A DNA stretch of 49,293 nt from an uncultured Burkholderiales bacterium (GTDB lineage: Bacteria; Pseudomonadota; Gammaproteobacteria; Burkholderiales; Burkholderiaceae_C): contig CAIMNS010000156.1 of the NCBI GenBank assembly GCA_903842945.1, forward strand, positions 1-49,293, in the 5' to 3' direction. The notes below the pieces were generated by a model that was not told the DNA's origin, made no database searches, and worked only from the letters and a program-made list of their open reading frames with translations. The position numbers were made by a program, and so were the translations under genes. Every line of letters begins with the position of its first letter. The stretch's first letter is position 1. This document shows, piece after piece, positions 1-8,806 of the stretch.

Positions 1-275
1 CCCGCCACGGCAACGGGTGGCTCACCACCTTCTGCCACCCAAGCTCTGTAAATGGCCACATCCGCAGCCAGCATCACGGGCTGGGTATTGGTGGTCAAGG
101 CCAGGGTCTCCTTCGGACCTTCTTTGATCAAAGTTTCTAAATCCTCGCCCAAGGCTTGGCTGGCCTCTTCAAGGGTCAACTTCACTTGGGGGTGAGAAGC
201 CCAGGCATCCAGCATCCCAACGCTTTGTGAGCCCTGACCTGGAAAAACGAATGCATAGTGTTGTTGGTGACTCAT
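1..275 (-). CDS. fabD: Malonyl-CoA:ACP transacylase FabD, N-terminal part (cut by window edge)
   Basis: Only the first 91 codons are in the window; the gene runs off its left edge. The product should load malonyl groups from CoA onto acyl carrier protein for fatty-acid synthesis in the cytoplasm. The visible part has the family's N-terminal strand followed by the oxyanion-loop motif GQGSQ at residues 13-17 (FPGQGSQSVGM). The catalytic serine motif (GHSxG) lies outside the window and cannot be checked. The ATG at 273-275 follows the fabH stop by 13 bases, so it is read as the next gene of the plsX-fabH-fabD operon. The identification rests on motif plus operon position. Confidence 0.93.
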   Translation of the reverse strand, partial: MSHQQHYAFVFPGQGSQSVGMLDAWASHPQVKLTLEEASQALGEDLETLIKEGPKETLALTTNTQPVMLAADVAIYRAWVAEGGEPPVAVA

Positions 276-288
276 CTTGCCTGGGGTC

Positions 289-1290
289 CTAGAGTTTGAA
301 CAAAACCGCACCCCAGGTAAATCCCCCACCCACGCCCTCAAGGAGGACGGTTTGAGAAGGTTTGATTTTCCCAGAGCGAACACCTTGGTCCAAGGCCAAG
401 GGAATGGATGCGGCCGACGTGTTGCCATGGTCTTGCACCGTCAAAATGACCCGATCCATGGGTAACTTTAATTTTTTGGCTGTGGCTTGAATGATCCTGA
501 TGTTGGCTTGATGCGGCACCATCCAGTCGACATCCGCGGCGGTCAAGTTGGCTTTCTCAATGACCGCTTTTGCCGCCCCTTCAAGCAAACCCACCGCCAA
601 CTTGAAAACGGCTTGACCATCCATTTTGACCACCGGGTCCTCAAGCACGCCACCTGCATTGGCATACCCTGGCACATACAAGAGGCCCACATGTCGCCCA
701 TCGGCATGAATGTCGGTGGACAAGATGCCTGGTTCATCGGACGCCTCTAACACCACCGCACCTGCGCCGTCACCAAAGAGCACGCAAGTGGTTCTGTCTT
801 TGAAATCTAAAATTCTAGAAAACACCTCTGCACCGACCACCAAAGCGCGCTTGGCATTGCCCGCCCGAATCATCGCATCTGCGATGGTCAATGCATAAAT
901 AAAACCACTGCAAACTGCTTGTACATCAAAGGCGGGGGATCCCAAAATGACTTGCGCTTGGGGGCTCAGTTGAGAAAGCTTGTTTTGTAAAATACAAGCG
1001 GTGGAAGGAAAGACCATGTCTGGTGTTGAAGTCGCCACAATGATCAAATCAATGTCTTCAGGCCCCAAGTTGGCCGCTCCCAGCGCTTGCACACAGGCCT
1101 CAAGGGCCAAGTCGCTGCTGCAGACATTGGCTTGCGCAAAATGCCTGGTGCTGATGCCCGTTCTCTCCACAATCCATTCGTCCGAGCTCTCGATCCCGTG
1201 TTTGGCCAAGTCACTCACAAGTTGAGCGTTGCTCACCCGTTCGGGGGGCAGAAAACTGCCCGTGGAGATGATTCTTGAAAATTTGCTCAT
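289..1290 (-). CDS. fabH: Beta-ketoacyl-ACP synthase III FabH
   Basis: FabH starts fatty-acid chains by condensing acetyl-CoA with malonyl-ACP. The 333-residue protein shows the full thiolase-fold Cys-His-Asn triad: Cys127 in DVQAVCSGF, His260 in VPHQANIR and Asn290 in HGNTSAAS, plus the C-terminal glycine-rich GVGGGFTWG. Spacing between His and Asn (30 residues) equals that of E. coli FabH; the N-terminal half is slightly longer, as is common in betaproteobacteria. A longer reading from 1332 exists, but it overlaps the end of plsX and adds a basic tail absent from the family, so the ATG at 1288-1290 ([10 protein letters not shown]) is preferred. It begins 7 bases after the plsX stop. Confidence 0.96.
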   Translation of the reverse strand: MSKFSRIISTGSFLPPERVSNAQLVSDLAKHGIESSDEWIVERTGISTRHFAQANVCSSDLALEACVQALGAANLGPEDIDLIIVATSTPDMVFPSTACILQNKLSQLSPQAQVILGSPAFDVQAVCSGFIYALTIADAMIRAGNAKRALVVGAEVFSRILDFKDRTTCVLFGDGAGAVVLEASDEPGILSTDIHADGRHVGLLYVPGYANAGGVLEDPVVKMDGQAVFKLAVGLLEGAAKAVIEKANLTAADVDWMVPHQANIRIIQATAKKLKLPMDRVILTVQDHGNTSAASIPLALDQGVRSGKIKPSQTVLLEGVGGGFTWGAVLFKL

Positions 1291-1297
1291 GGGTGGC

Positions 1298-2332
1298 TTA
1301 ATGCATTGACTGCGCTTGCACTTGCGCTTCAAGCAAGGTACGAGCTTTGGAGATCTGAGATTGCACTTTCTCTAATAAATGATTTTGAACCGCATCATAC
1401 GCTCGATTCAAAGCCGTCTCAAAAGCCAACGCATCCGCAGAGCCATGGCTCTTGAACACCAAGCCCTGAAGTCCAAGCAAAGCAGCGCCATTGTGCCTGC
1501 GATGATCGACCCTTTTTTTAAATCCAGCGAGAACAGGATAGCTTAAAACGGCCGCCATCTTGGTGAAGATATTTCTTGCAAAACCTTCTTTGAGCAAGGT
1601 GCTCACCATCCAAGCCAAGCCCTCACTGGCCTTCAAGGCCACATTGCCTACAAAGCCATCACAAACCACAATGTCGGTGGTGCCTTTGAAAATGTCGTTG
1701 CCCTCGACGTTGCCATAAAAGTTCAAATCGCCCGCCTCGCTCGCAGCCCTCAGAAGCTCAGCGGTTCTTTTGATCATCTCACTGCCCTTGATGGCCTCCT
1801 CCCCAATGTTGAGCAATCCGACCGTTGGGTGGTCCTTGTTTTGCAACACAGAGACCAAGGCCGAACCCATCACGGCAAACTGCAACAAATGTGCGGGGGT
1901 ACAGTCCACATTGGCACCCAGGTCCAGCATGGTGGTGGCACCGCCAAAAACATTGGGCATCTGACCAGCAATGGCTGGACGGTCGATACCATCGATGGTT
2001 TTAAGTACATAACGAGCAATGGCCATGAGGGCACCTGTGTTGCCCGCAGAGACGGCCACTTGTGCTGCGCCACTTTTGACTTGCTCTATGCACACGCGCA
2101 TGGAAGAGTCTTTTTTACGGCGCATGGCGACCTCCACTGCATCGTCCATGTGCACAACCTCCGAGCACTCTAAAAAAGCAGCACGGGCATGCGACCAAGA
2201 ACCACAAGAGTCTTTGAGTCCAACCAACAGGAGATGAGCTTGGGGGTGACGGCTTAAGAATTGAGTACATGCCTCAAGCCTGACTTGAGGAGACAAGTCT
2301 CCGCCCATTAAATCAATAGACAGCGTAATCAT
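1298..2332 (-). CDS. plsX: Phosphate acyltransferase PlsX
   Basis: PlsX makes acyl-phosphate from acyl-ACP, the first step of the PlsX/PlsY route to phosphatidic acid, as a peripheral membrane enzyme. The 344-residue protein begins with the family signature ([10 protein letters not shown]; usual form IDxMGGD) and contains the conserved [20 protein letters not shown] and [11 protein letters not shown] segments, followed by [12 protein letters not shown] and [11 protein letters not shown]. Length is typical. It lies between rpmF and fabH, the same order as in E. coli (yceD-rpmF-plsX-fabH-fabD). The last 20 residues are rich in Gln and Ala and are probably not part of the catalytic core. Confidence 0.96.
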   Translation of the reverse strand: MITLSIDLMGGDLSPQVRLEACTQFLSRHPQAHLLLVGLKDSCGSWSHARAAFLECSEVVHMDDAVEVAMRRKKDSSMRVCIEQVKSGAAQVAVSAGNTGALMAIARYVLKTIDGIDRPAIAGQMPNVFGGATTMLDLGANVDCTPAHLLQFAVMGSALVSVLQNKDHPTVGLLNIGEEAIKGSEMIKRTAELLRAASEAGDLNFYGNVEGNDIFKGTTDIVVCDGFVGNVALKASEGLAWMVSTLLKEGFARNIFTKMAAVLSYPVLAGFKKRVDHRRHNGAALLGLQGLVFKSHGSADALAFETALNRAYDAVQNHLLEKVQSQISKARTLLEAQVQAQSMH

Positions 2333-2439
2333 GGGCCTGTGGCTTCTGATGAAAGAAGAGGCATGCTGAATCTGCGAAGCATCAAAATAAAGGCCCGCGC
2401 TAATTGGATCAGCAACGGGCCAATTTGTCTAAGCAAAAA

Positions 2440-2622
2440 TCAAGCTTCAGATTTGGTCTTCAACACCTTGCGTCCACGGTAAAAACCAGTGGGACTGATG
2501 TGATGTCTCAAGTGTATCTCGCCAGTGGTTGGCTCGACAGCGATCCCTGGAACATTCAATGCATTGTGTGAACGGTGCATACCGCGCTTGGACGGTGATT
2601 TTTTATTTTGCTGGACGGCCAT
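2440..2622 (-). CDS. rpmF: 50S ribosomal protein L32
   Basis: A 60-residue basic protein of the large ribosomal subunit. It begins [20 protein letters not shown], the classical L32 N-terminus, and keeps the later [18 protein letters not shown] segment. No zinc-binding cysteine pairs are present, so this is the cysteine-free form. A good ribosome binding site (AGGAG, 7 bases before the ATG) supports the start. The gap to plsX downstream is 107 bases and to yceD upstream 107 bases, long enough for extra promoters, but the order is the conserved yceD-rpmF-plsX-fabH operon. Confidence 0.97.
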   Translation of the reverse strand: MAVQQNKKSPSKRGMHRSHNALNVPGIAVEPTTGEIHLRHHISPTGFYRGRKVLKTKSEA

Positions 2623-2729
2623 GGTCGGCTCCTAGACGTAAAAGGTAAAAGATGAACTTGTGCGCGAAAGGCTGACTTACTGAGCCTCATCGCCCGCAGA
2701 ACCAACGATTATAGCCTAAAGTCCAGTTT

Positions 2730-3350
2730 TTACTGCTTTTTTGACTTCAATACCGACAAGGCAGCGAAAGGATGTGGCCTTTCCTCCTCATTTTGCGCCT
2801 CAATGGTAGTTATTTGACCTAGTTGTTGTGTCAATGGCACAGGGCATAGCTCATGCAAGGGCACCAAAGGCAAGGCCATGATGAGCTCATCTTCCATCAA
2901 CTCCAGCACATCAAATGCATTGGAGAGAACCAAAAACTCATCGTCTGACTCGTCGTCCAAAGCCATGGCGGTTTGCTCATCACGCACAAAACGAAACGTC
3001 CTGTGCACCTCCAGCTTTTGTATGCTCAGCCCCAGACAACGTTGACAAGTCAACTGAATGAGCGCGTGCGCTTGCAAAATGAAACCCGCTTTCGCGTCCA
3101 AGGAAAAGGGTGCGTGTGGATCCTGAGGATCACAAAAACCCGCCAAGCTCCAATCCACCCACTGGCCCAACTCTGCTTGTAAAACTTCGCTGGGTGGGTT
3201 GTCCATCAAAGCGTCTTGTCCATCCAGTGAATTTTTCTGCTCAGCCATCAAACGATGCAATCGCTCCATGGGTTCACGTCCCTGTTCGTGGCCAGCGGAT
3301 TGAGCAAATTTGAGCACTTGCAGTTTGGTGAGATCGAAGTCTTTGGTCAT
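2730..3350 (-). CDS. yceD: YceD family (DUF177) large-subunit rRNA accumulation protein
   Basis: This 206-residue acidic protein matches the DUF177/YceD family, needed in bacteria for normal accumulation of 23S rRNA; the molecular activity is not settled. Family hallmarks visible are the Cys pair C102-x2-C105 (TCQRCLGL), the following VHRTFRF strand, the acidic DDESDDEFLVL stretch and the late hydrophobic LMEDELIMALPLVPLHELC. It sits directly upstream of rpmF, as in E. coli, linking ribosome and lipid genes. The divergent yceF begins 131 bases away, so this gap must hold the promoters for both directions. No clear ribosome binding site is seen at the ATG. Confidence 0.9.
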   Translation of the reverse strand: MTKDFDLTKLQVLKFAQSAGHEQGREPMERLHRLMAEQKNSLDGQDALMDNPPSEVLQAELGQWVDWSLAGFCDPQDPHAPFSLDAKAGFILQAHALIQLTCQRCLGLSIQKLEVHRTFRFVRDEQTAMALDDESDDEFLVLSNAFDVLELMEDELIMALPLVPLHELCPVPLTQQLGQITTIEAQNEEERPHPFAALSVLKSKKQ

Positions 3351-3481
3351 TTAAAACAATGGGGGTTGGGACTTGCTATCCCGAGGATGAACGTAGAACT
3401 GTTTTTTTGGGTGCTTTCGCAAAACCGCTCAACTGCCTCTATCATAGACCAAAGGAATTGATTTCAAAATTGCCATCGCAC

Positions 3482-4132
3482 ATGTCCCCCAAGCCCATCC
3501 ACCCCAAGCACTCGCTTGAAGCTCGAACGCTCATCCTTGGGTCGAGCTCCAAGTACCGCCATGAACTTTTGTCTCGCTTGCAGTGGCCCTTTGAAACCGT
3601 GAGCCCCGACATCGATGAAACGCCCTTGGAGAGCGAACAACCCATCGAACTGTCCCAGCGGCTCGCTCTGCAAAAGGCCCATGCCGTGGCTGTCCTTCAC
3701 CCCAAGGCCATTGTGATAGGCTCAGATCAGGTCGCAGACCTTCATGGCCAATCGCTTGGCAAACCCTTGACCCACGACAAAGCAGTCTCACAATTGGAGA
3801 TGATGAGTGGCCAGACGGTTCTTTTCCACACCAGCGTTTGCGTGTGTTGCAAAGAAACTGAGTTTTCAAATGTCTTTGTCTCCACCGTGAAAGTGGTGTT
3901 CAAAACACTTTCACGCCAGACGATTGAATCTTATTTGCTCAAGGACAAGCCCTACGATTGCGCTGGCTCGGCGAAAAGCGAGTCCCTGGGTGTCGCCCTC
4001 TTGGAGCGAATCGAAAGTGACGACCCCACCTCCTTGATTGGATTGCCCCTCATCAAAACCACCGCTTTGTTGGCTCTTGCAGGACTTGATGTGCTGGCCT
4101 CAAACCCTGCCAAACATCACCACCCACTTTAA
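3482..4132 (+). CDS. yceF: Maf-family nucleoside triphosphate pyrophosphatase (YceF type)
   Basis: Maf proteins hydrolyse modified or non-canonical nucleotides to monophosphate and pyrophosphate; the YceF branch prefers 7-methyl-GTP. The 216-residue protein has the phosphate-binding start LILGSSSKYRHELL, the DIDETP motif, the catalytic-acid motif GSDQVA (Asp82) and YDCAGSAKSES. The YceF assignment rather than YhdE follows from GSDQV and from its position divergent from yceD-rpmF, as in E. coli. An open frame extends upstream to 3359 without family similarity; the ATG at 3482 is chosen because the core starts about 15 residues later. No strong ribosome binding site precedes it. Confidence 0.9.
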   Translation: MSPKPIHPKHSLEARTLILGSSSKYRHELLSRLQWPFETVSPDIDETPLESEQPIELSQRLALQKAHAVAVLHPKAIVIGSDQVADLHGQSLGKPLTHDKAVSQLEMMSGQTVLFHTSVCVCCKETEFSNVFVSTVKVVFKTLSRQTIESYLLKDKPYDCAGSAKSESLGVALLERIESDDPTSLIGLPLIKTTALLALAGLDVLASNPAKHHHPL

Positions 4133-4152
4133 ATTCATCTCAAGGACCACCC

Positions 4153-4911
4153 ATGGCCAACGGCACACTTTATTTGGTCCCTACGCCATTGGACTTTGGT
4201 TCGGCGCACACAAGCTCACTTGCACAAAGCCTTCCCCAGTCAAGCATTGACACAGCGGCACACCTGACGCATTGGATTTGTGAAAACGCAAAGTCAACAC
4301 GGGCATTTTTAAAACGTGTGAACGAAGTCACGCCTTTGAAACAACCCATACAAGAACATGTGATGATAGAGTTGCCTCACCAAGTTCACAAAAAGGGCGA
4401 CCACAAAGGTGAATTCAATGCCAAGGACCTTCTTCAACCACTTTTAGAGGGCCATGACATGGGACTGGTCAGCGAGGCCGGCATGCCGGCCATTGCCGAC
4501 CCCGGCTCATCGGTTGTCCGAGCGGCCCACTTGATGGGCCTGACTGTGGCGCCCTTGGTCGGGCCCATCTCACTGATGCTGGCCCTTGCCAGCAGCGGCA
4601 TGAATGGACAAAATTTCAGCTTTATTGGCTACCTTCCACAGGCCCAGGAAAGCAAAATTGAACGCCTCAAATACCTGGATCAGTGGATCAAAAAATCTGG
4701 GCAGACACAAATTTTCATTGAAACACCCTACCGCAATGAAAGCCTCGTGCGCAGCATGCTAGAGATTCTTCACCCCCAAACGCGACTCGCCTTGGCTTGT
4801 GGCTTGTCTGGCCCCCAACAATGGATTCAATCGCACCAAATAGAAAAATGGAAGACCTTCAAAACACTCCCCCCTTTGCAAGAGCCGTGCGTGTTCTTGC
4901 TGGGGGCTTGA
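4153..4911 (+). CDS. RsmI-like SAM-dependent methyltransferase (tetrapyrrole methylase fold)
   Basis: A 252-residue protein of the tetrapyrrole-methylase/RsmI superfamily, predicted to use S-adenosylmethionine. It begins with the family strand GTLYLVPTPLD and has the hallmark loop VSEAGMPAIADPGS at residues 106-119, matching the RsmI motif that binds SAM, then LVGPISLMLALASSGMNGQNFSFIGYLP and IFIETPYRN. RsmI 2'-O-methylates C1402 of 16S rRNA, but this shorter protein is typical of a second paralog found beside maf in betaproteobacteria, whose substrate I cannot assign. A ribosome binding site AAGGA lies 6 bases before the ATG; the gene follows yceF by 20 bases, suggesting co-transcription. 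Confidence 0.86.
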   Translation: MANGTLYLVPTPLDFGSAHTSSLAQSLPQSSIDTAAHLTHWICENAKSTRAFLKRVNEVTPLKQPIQEHVMIELPHQVHKKGDHKGEFNAKDLLQPLLEGHDMGLVSEAGMPAIADPGSSVVRAAHLMGLTVAPLVGPISLMLALASSGMNGQNFSFIGYLPQAQESKIERLKYLDQWIKKSGQTQIFIETPYRNESLVRSMLEILHPQTRLALACGLSGPQQWIQSHQIEKWKTFKTLPPLQEPCVFLLGA

Positions 4912-4920
4912 GGGACAGAC

Positions 4921-6018
4921 TTAGCGAAGAACCGCAGGCCGAGACAAAGACTTGAACGCCCCTTCTCCCAAGGCCGCACCAAAACGCTTGGCCAAGCGCT
5001 CGGCCACGCTGTCTTTTTTCGTGTAATCAATGATGACCTCGGCTTTGACCACCTCTCTGGCCACGAAGTCAAGGTTGCCCAAATGATCGGCCAAACCCAT
5101 GTCCACCGCCTCTTCTCCAGTCCAAAAGAGCCCGGAAAACATCTCAGGCGTTTCTTTGAGGCGGTCTCCACGGCCGTCTCTCACGACCTTGATGAATTGC
5201 TGGTGAATGCGATCGAGCATGCTCAATGCATAGGCCTTTTGGGATTTGGATTGGGCACTGAAGGGGTCCATGAACCCTTTGTTCTCACCTGCGGTGAGCA
5301 GTCGTCTCTCAACGCCCAGTTTGTCCATCAGCCCAGTAAAACCAAAGCCATCCATCAAGACACCAATGCTGCCAACAATGCTGGCTTTGTCCACATAAAT
5401 TTCATCGGCTGAAACGGCGATGTAATAAGCTGCAGATGCGCTCATTTCCTCAACCACCGCATACACGGGTTTTTTGTGGATGTCTTTTAAGCGCCGAACT
5501 TCATCGTTGATCATGCCCGCTTGCACAGGACTGCCACCGGGTGAATTGATCAACAGCACGACCGCAATTGCACTGTCTTCTTCAAAGGCGTCTTTTAAAG
5601 CACTGACCACTGTGTCTGCACTGGCATCGCTATCGGCGGCAATCTCTCCCTTGATTTCAACCACCGCCGTGTGGGGTTGACTGTTGCTAGAAGACACGCC
5701 GCCTTTGTGCACGCTCATCACCACGAACATCAAAAACAGGCCCAACCAAACAAAGCGAAAGAAGTTGCGCCACCATCTTTGCTTTTTTTGCTCTTCTAAG
5801 CTGGCAAAGGCCAGTTGCTCCAAAGTTTTGCGCTCCCAAGGGACGTCTTGGGCAGTCCCAGAGCTGGGAGGAAGCGAATCAGGACTTGGACTGGCTGGCT
5901 GGGCTTGAGGGGACTCAAAAGCGCCAGAGCTTGCATGAACATCTTCAACCACCGGTGCCTGAGCGCTGTCTGGCGTCGATTCGGATTTTGATGATGGGGG
6001 TTGGGGTGAGGAGTTCAT
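4921..6018 (-). CDS. sppA: Signal peptide peptidase SppA, short form (family S49)
   Basis: A membrane-anchored serine protease that degrades cleaved signal peptides. Residues 1-60 form a Pro/Ser/Ala-rich cytoplasmic tail, residues about 85-102 a single membrane helix (FFRFVWLGLFLMFVVMS), and the remainder the S49 domain. Visible motifs are LINSPGGSP, the catalytic-serine region MSASAAYYIA (Ser195) and the general-base lysine in GENKGFMDP (Lys247); their spacing of 52 residues matches Ser147/Lys199 of Bacillus SppA. Length (365) fits the one-domain type, not the 600-residue double E. coli form. The low-complexity N-terminus is longer than usual. It is the last gene of the rluC-HAD-Rieske-sppA run, 63 bases after the Rieske gene. 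Confidence 0.93.
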   Translation of the reverse strand: MNSSPQPPSSKSESTPDSAQAPVVEDVHASSGAFESPQAQPASPSPDSLPPSSGTAQDVPWERKTLEQLAFASLEEQKKQRWWRNFFRFVWLGLFLMFVVMSVHKGGVSSSNSQPHTAVVEIKGEIAADSDASADTVVSALKDAFEEDSAIAVVLLINSPGGSPVQAGMINDEVRRLKDIHKKPVYAVVEEMSASAAYYIAVSADEIYVDKASIVGSIGVLMDGFGFTGLMDKLGVERRLLTAGENKGFMDPFSAQSKSQKAYALSMLDRIHQQFIKVVRDGRGDRLKETPEMFSGLFWTGEEAVDMGLADHLGNLDFVAREVVKAEVIIDYTKKDSVAERLAKRFGAALGEGAFKSLSRPAVLR

Positions 6019-6081
6019 AAACGGCTGTAAAACTAAATTATTTCAAAATCCAATTGAAAGGCCCTAGATCAAAGGGCCATT

Positions 6082-6462
6082 TCATTCACATATAGGGTCT
6101 TTACGGATCAGATTGTACGCACTTCGCCAAAAAACGTTGCCTTCCTTCTCCAAAACTTCTATTTTGATCAAGCCCGCCTTGCACGGCCCCCCCGTGCAAA
6201 GCCCCGTCTGTGGCGCATAAACCGCGCCATGGGTTGCGCAGATCAGCCACGTTTTGGACCGATCAAAGAAGTGGCCCTCTTGGTAATCCATTTCCATGGC
6301 CACGTGAGTGCAACGGTTCAAGTAGGCATGCACGTGGTCCTCAAAACGAACAGCAAATGCTCGGCAAGTTTGTCCACCATGAATCACATCAAAGACCACC
6401 GCCTTGCCGCCATTTTCAAGCGCTTCAGATGGACACAAAAGGTATTGCATCTGATGGGTCAC
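6082..6462 (-). CDS. Small Rieske [2Fe-2S] protein
   Basis: A 126-residue soluble protein made of one Rieske domain. Cluster ligands are Cys51-x-His53 (NRCTHV) and Cys75-x2-His78 (ICATHGAVY), followed by the usual disulfide-like region ending in GGPC. It has no signal peptide or membrane segment, so it resembles the ferredoxin-type Rieske proteins found between a phosphatase gene and sppA in many Burkholderiales; the redox partner is unknown. The start codon is GTG (6460-6462) with AGAGG 7 bases upstream; an ATG four codons later lacks such a site. It is likely co-transcribed with the HAD gene upstream (62-base gap) and sppA downstream. Confidence 0.9.
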   Translation of the reverse strand: MTHQMQYLLCPSEALENGGKAVVFDVIHGGQTCRAFAVRFEDHVHAYLNRCTHVAMEMDYQEGHFFDRSKTWLICATHGAVYAPQTGLCTGGPCKAGLIKIEVLEKEGNVFWRSAYNLIRKDPICE

Positions 6463-6524
6463 ATCCTCACCTCTTTGCCCTTGCCGCGTTCATTGCAAAA
6501 AACTTCTCCACCCATGGTCCTCGC

Positions 6525-7196
6525 CTACTTGTGAAACGACTTGAACCAATCCCATAAATCTTGCACGCTGTTGGCAAAGATCAAAGGGCTGTACTTTTTA
6601 AGTTCCCGGTCCTCATGGGCACCATAGGTGACCGCGGCACTTGGACAACCCGCTCTCTTGGCCATCTCCAAATCATGGGAGGTGTCTCCAACCATCAAGG
6701 TTCTGGTGGGCAAGGCCCCATAGAGGGACATCAATTCATGGAGCATCAGTGGATCGGGCTTGCCAGCCGTTTCATCGGCCGTCCTGGAGTCATCGATCAA
6801 GCCCTTCAGGGTTTTAAAGTGAAGCGCAGCATTCAAACCTGCGCGGCTCTTTCCAGTGGCAATGGTGATCACGTAATGCTCTGCCTTGAGCCACTCCAGC
6901 AGGTCAATCACCCCATCAAAAAGGGCCAATTCGTGTTCTTTTTTTTGGTAATGAAAGCGATAACGCTCACCGAGCTGTGGATACAAGTGCTCAGGGACAT
7001 CGGGTGCGGCATGCGCCAAAGCAGCCATCAATGGCATACCAATCACATAGGAAGCTTGCATTGCGTGGGGCCTTTGACCCCCCACATCCTCCACCGCAGC
7101 TTGTATGCAACGCGTGATCAACTGTGTGGAATCAAACAGAGTCCCATCCCAGTCAAATGCGATCAAATCAAAGGGTCGTTGGGGGTTTGAAATCAT
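6525..7196 (-). CDS. HAD-superfamily phosphatase (phosphoglycolate phosphatase-like)
   Basis: A 223-residue HAD hydrolase. Motif I is FDWDGTLFDST (nucleophile Asp15, acid Asp17), motif II TIATGKS, motif III Lys in AGKPDP and motif IV MVGDTSHDLEMAKRAG. The helical cap between motifs I and II is of the small C1 type seen in Gph and PgmB. The Gph-like annotation is a family guess: sequence alone does not separate phosphoglycolate from other small phosphate esters. It lies 25 bases after rluC and before the Rieske gene, an order conserved in Burkholderiales but without a known functional link. Confidence 0.88.
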   Translation of the reverse strand: MISNPQRPFDLIAFDWDGTLFDSTQLITRCIQAAVEDVGGQRPHAMQASYVIGMPLMAALAHAAPDVPEHLYPQLGERYRFHYQKKEHELALFDGVIDLLEWLKAEHYVITIATGKSRAGLNAALHFKTLKGLIDDSRTADETAGKPDPLMLHELMSLYGALPTRTLMVGDTSHDLEMAKRAGCPSAAVTYGAHEDRELKKYSPLIFANSVQDLWDWFKSFHK

Positions 7197-7221
7197 GGTC
7201 TGTCTCTTCAGCGCTTCATGT

Positions 7222-8244
7222 TCATGGCCTTACAGCCTGGCTCTCCAAGCTTTGCTGCTTGTCGATGAATTCTTGCAATTCTTGTGGGAGCGCACATTCT
7301 AGGGTCACGGGTTTGGCGATGTTGGGGTGAAAAAATTTCAACTGCCATGCATGCAGAAACATGCGCTTCAGACCGACTTTTTGAAGGGCTTTGTTTTGAT
7401 CGTAGTCACCATACTTTTCATCGCCCAAAATGGGATAACCCAGACTGGCCAAATGAACCCTTATTTGATGCGTGCGGCCAGTTTTGATGGTCACCTCCAG
7501 CAAGGAATAAGCGCCCACAAGGCGCGCTACTTTCACCAAGGTAATGGCCCTCAAACCCGAAGGGTCATCCTTGGGCGCCACCTTCACTCGCCTTTCGCCT
7601 TCTTGGGTTCCATTGCTGAGCAAAAACCGCTTGAGCGGTAAATCAATGACCTTTCTGTTGGAGGGCCACTGGCCATGTACCATGGTCAGATAAGTTTTGC
7701 CCGTCTCACGCTCTCTGAATTGGTCTTGAAGGTGCTTGAGTGCGCTCCTTTTCTTGGCCACAAGCAAAATGCCCGACGTTTCACGGTCAATTCGATGGAC
7801 CAACTCCAATGATTTGAGCAAAGGCCGGGCCTGCCTGAGTTGCTCAATCACCCCAAAACTCACACCACTGCCCCCATGAACCGCGACGCCGGCAGGCTTA
7901 TCGATGGCCATCAAGTGCTCATCCTCCATCAAAACTGGAAATTCCCGAGCAGGAATACCTCCAGAAAGGGCCAACTCTTCCTTGAGTTGCGCTTGCTCTG
8001 AGGTCCTCAAGGGCGGAAGGCGCACGACATCCCCGCTTTGAATTCGACTGTCTGCCGATGCTCGCCCCTTGTTCACGCGCACCTCCCCTGAGCGAATGAT
8101 GCGGTAAATATGGGTTTTGGGCACCCCTTTGAGGTGGCGCATCAAAAAATTATCCAACCTTTGGCCAGCGGACTCCTCATCCACTTCGATTAGTTTTGCC
8201 TGAAATGGCTTCTCAGGCCCTAAGGGTCGTATAATGTTATTCAC
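7222..8244 (-). CDS. rluC: 23S rRNA pseudouridine synthase RluC
   Basis: Converts uridines 955, 2504 and 2580 (E. coli numbering) of 23S rRNA to pseudouridine. The protein has an N-terminal S4 RNA-binding domain (about residues 27-80: GQRLDNFLMRHLKGVPKTHIYR, shown here only as landmarks) and a catalytic domain with LVHRIDRETSGILL, where Asp153 is the nucleophile; the later GRTHQIRVHLASLGYPILGDEKYG region is also canonical. The start is a GTG at 8242-8244 with a poor ribosome binding site. It is the first gene of the minus-strand run ending in sppA and is divergent from rne, the usual betaproteobacterial arrangement. Confidence 0.94.
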   Translation of the reverse strand: MNNIIRPLGPEKPFQAKLIEVDEESAGQRLDNFLMRHLKGVPKTHIYRIIRSGEVRVNKGRASADSRIQSGDVVRLPPLRTSEQAQLKEELALSGGIPAREFPVLMEDEHLMAIDKPAGVAVHGGSGVSFGVIEQLRQARPLLKSLELVHRIDRETSGILLVAKKRSALKHLQDQFRERETGKTYLTMVHGQWPSNRKVIDLPLKRFLLSNGTQEGERRVKVAPKDDPSGLRAITLVKVARLVGAYSLLEVTIKTGRTHQIRVHLASLGYPILGDEKYGDYDQNKALQKVGLKRMFLHAWQLKFFHPNIAKPVTLECALPQELQEFIDKQQSLESQAVRP

Positions 8245-8430
8245 CAGCGTTGGATTCCAAGTACTTGATTTGTTTTGTCATTTGGTCAATTAGATCACGT
8301 AAACACCCCAAGCTGGCGGTCGATGCCCCGACAGGCCCCGCGACACAGACTCACCTCCTATGAAGTGTGAGGGGTGCGCCCCCCATCGGTTGAGCCGACA
8401 TCCATTGAACTTTGATACGGAATCTACAAA

Positions 8431-8474
8431 GTTTGACTTGCCTCAATGAACCTATGGTCCAAGACAAGTCAAAC
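8431..8474 (+). promoter_or_regulatory. Perfect 10-base inverted repeat in rne leader
   Basis: GTTTGACTTG at 8431-8440 is the exact reverse complement of CAAGTCAAAC at 8465-8474, separated by 24 bases. In RNA it would form a 10-bp stem with a large loop, about 330 bases before the rne start codon. No T-run follows, so it is not a typical terminator. It may be part of an RNase E autoregulation structure, or a protein-binding site in DNA. Confidence 0.6.
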
Positions 8475-8674
8475 GGATCATAGCGAGAAAAGAAATTTAA
8501 GATGTTGATGGTGTTTTTCATGTTGCCCCTCTTTCTGTATGGGATTTTCCCTATGACAGCGCTTGGGTTCGCACGCAACACCCCATGGTCTTTGCACACT
8601 CGGATGGCCCGCTTTACAAAAGCGTTGCCCACTCCTTTGCAACTCGCTCCTGTCCACGTGCCCAGTCTTCGCCA

Positions 8675-8693
8675 GCGACCTTAAAACGGTCGC
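8675..8693 (+). promoter_or_regulatory. Small GC-rich hairpin in rne leader
   Basis: GCGACC (8675-8680) and GGTCGC (8688-8693) form a perfect 6-bp stem with the A/U-rich 7-base loop TTAAAAC. It lies 113 bases before the rne start. A stem with a single-stranded A/U-rich loop is the kind of element RNase E recognises, so an autoregulatory role is possible but not shown. Confidence 0.45.
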
Positions 8694-8806
8694 CCTCACA
8701 GGCGAATCTTAGCGGCAATTCCTTTCGTTCTTGGCGTCGTTTCAGGCATCGTTGGTCCGTCATGGGCCTGTGATGTTTAGTTATATATATGTAAAGGAAC
8801 GCATCA

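Larger units (their letters stand above)
8245..8806 (+). promoter_or_regulatory. Long leader region of rne, no gene seen
   Basis: This 562-base stretch between divergent rluC and rne holds no convincing gene; the open frames in it overlap each other and lack family similarity. It probably holds promoters for both directions and a long 5' untranslated region of rne. In E. coli and other bacteria the rne 5' leader is long and structured and lets RNase E control its own mRNA, so the same is inferred here. A consensus TATAAT lies at 8230-8235, just inside rluC, but without a good -35 box. The leader ends with ribosome binding site AAAGGA (8793-8798), 8 bases before ATG. Confidence 0.6.
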
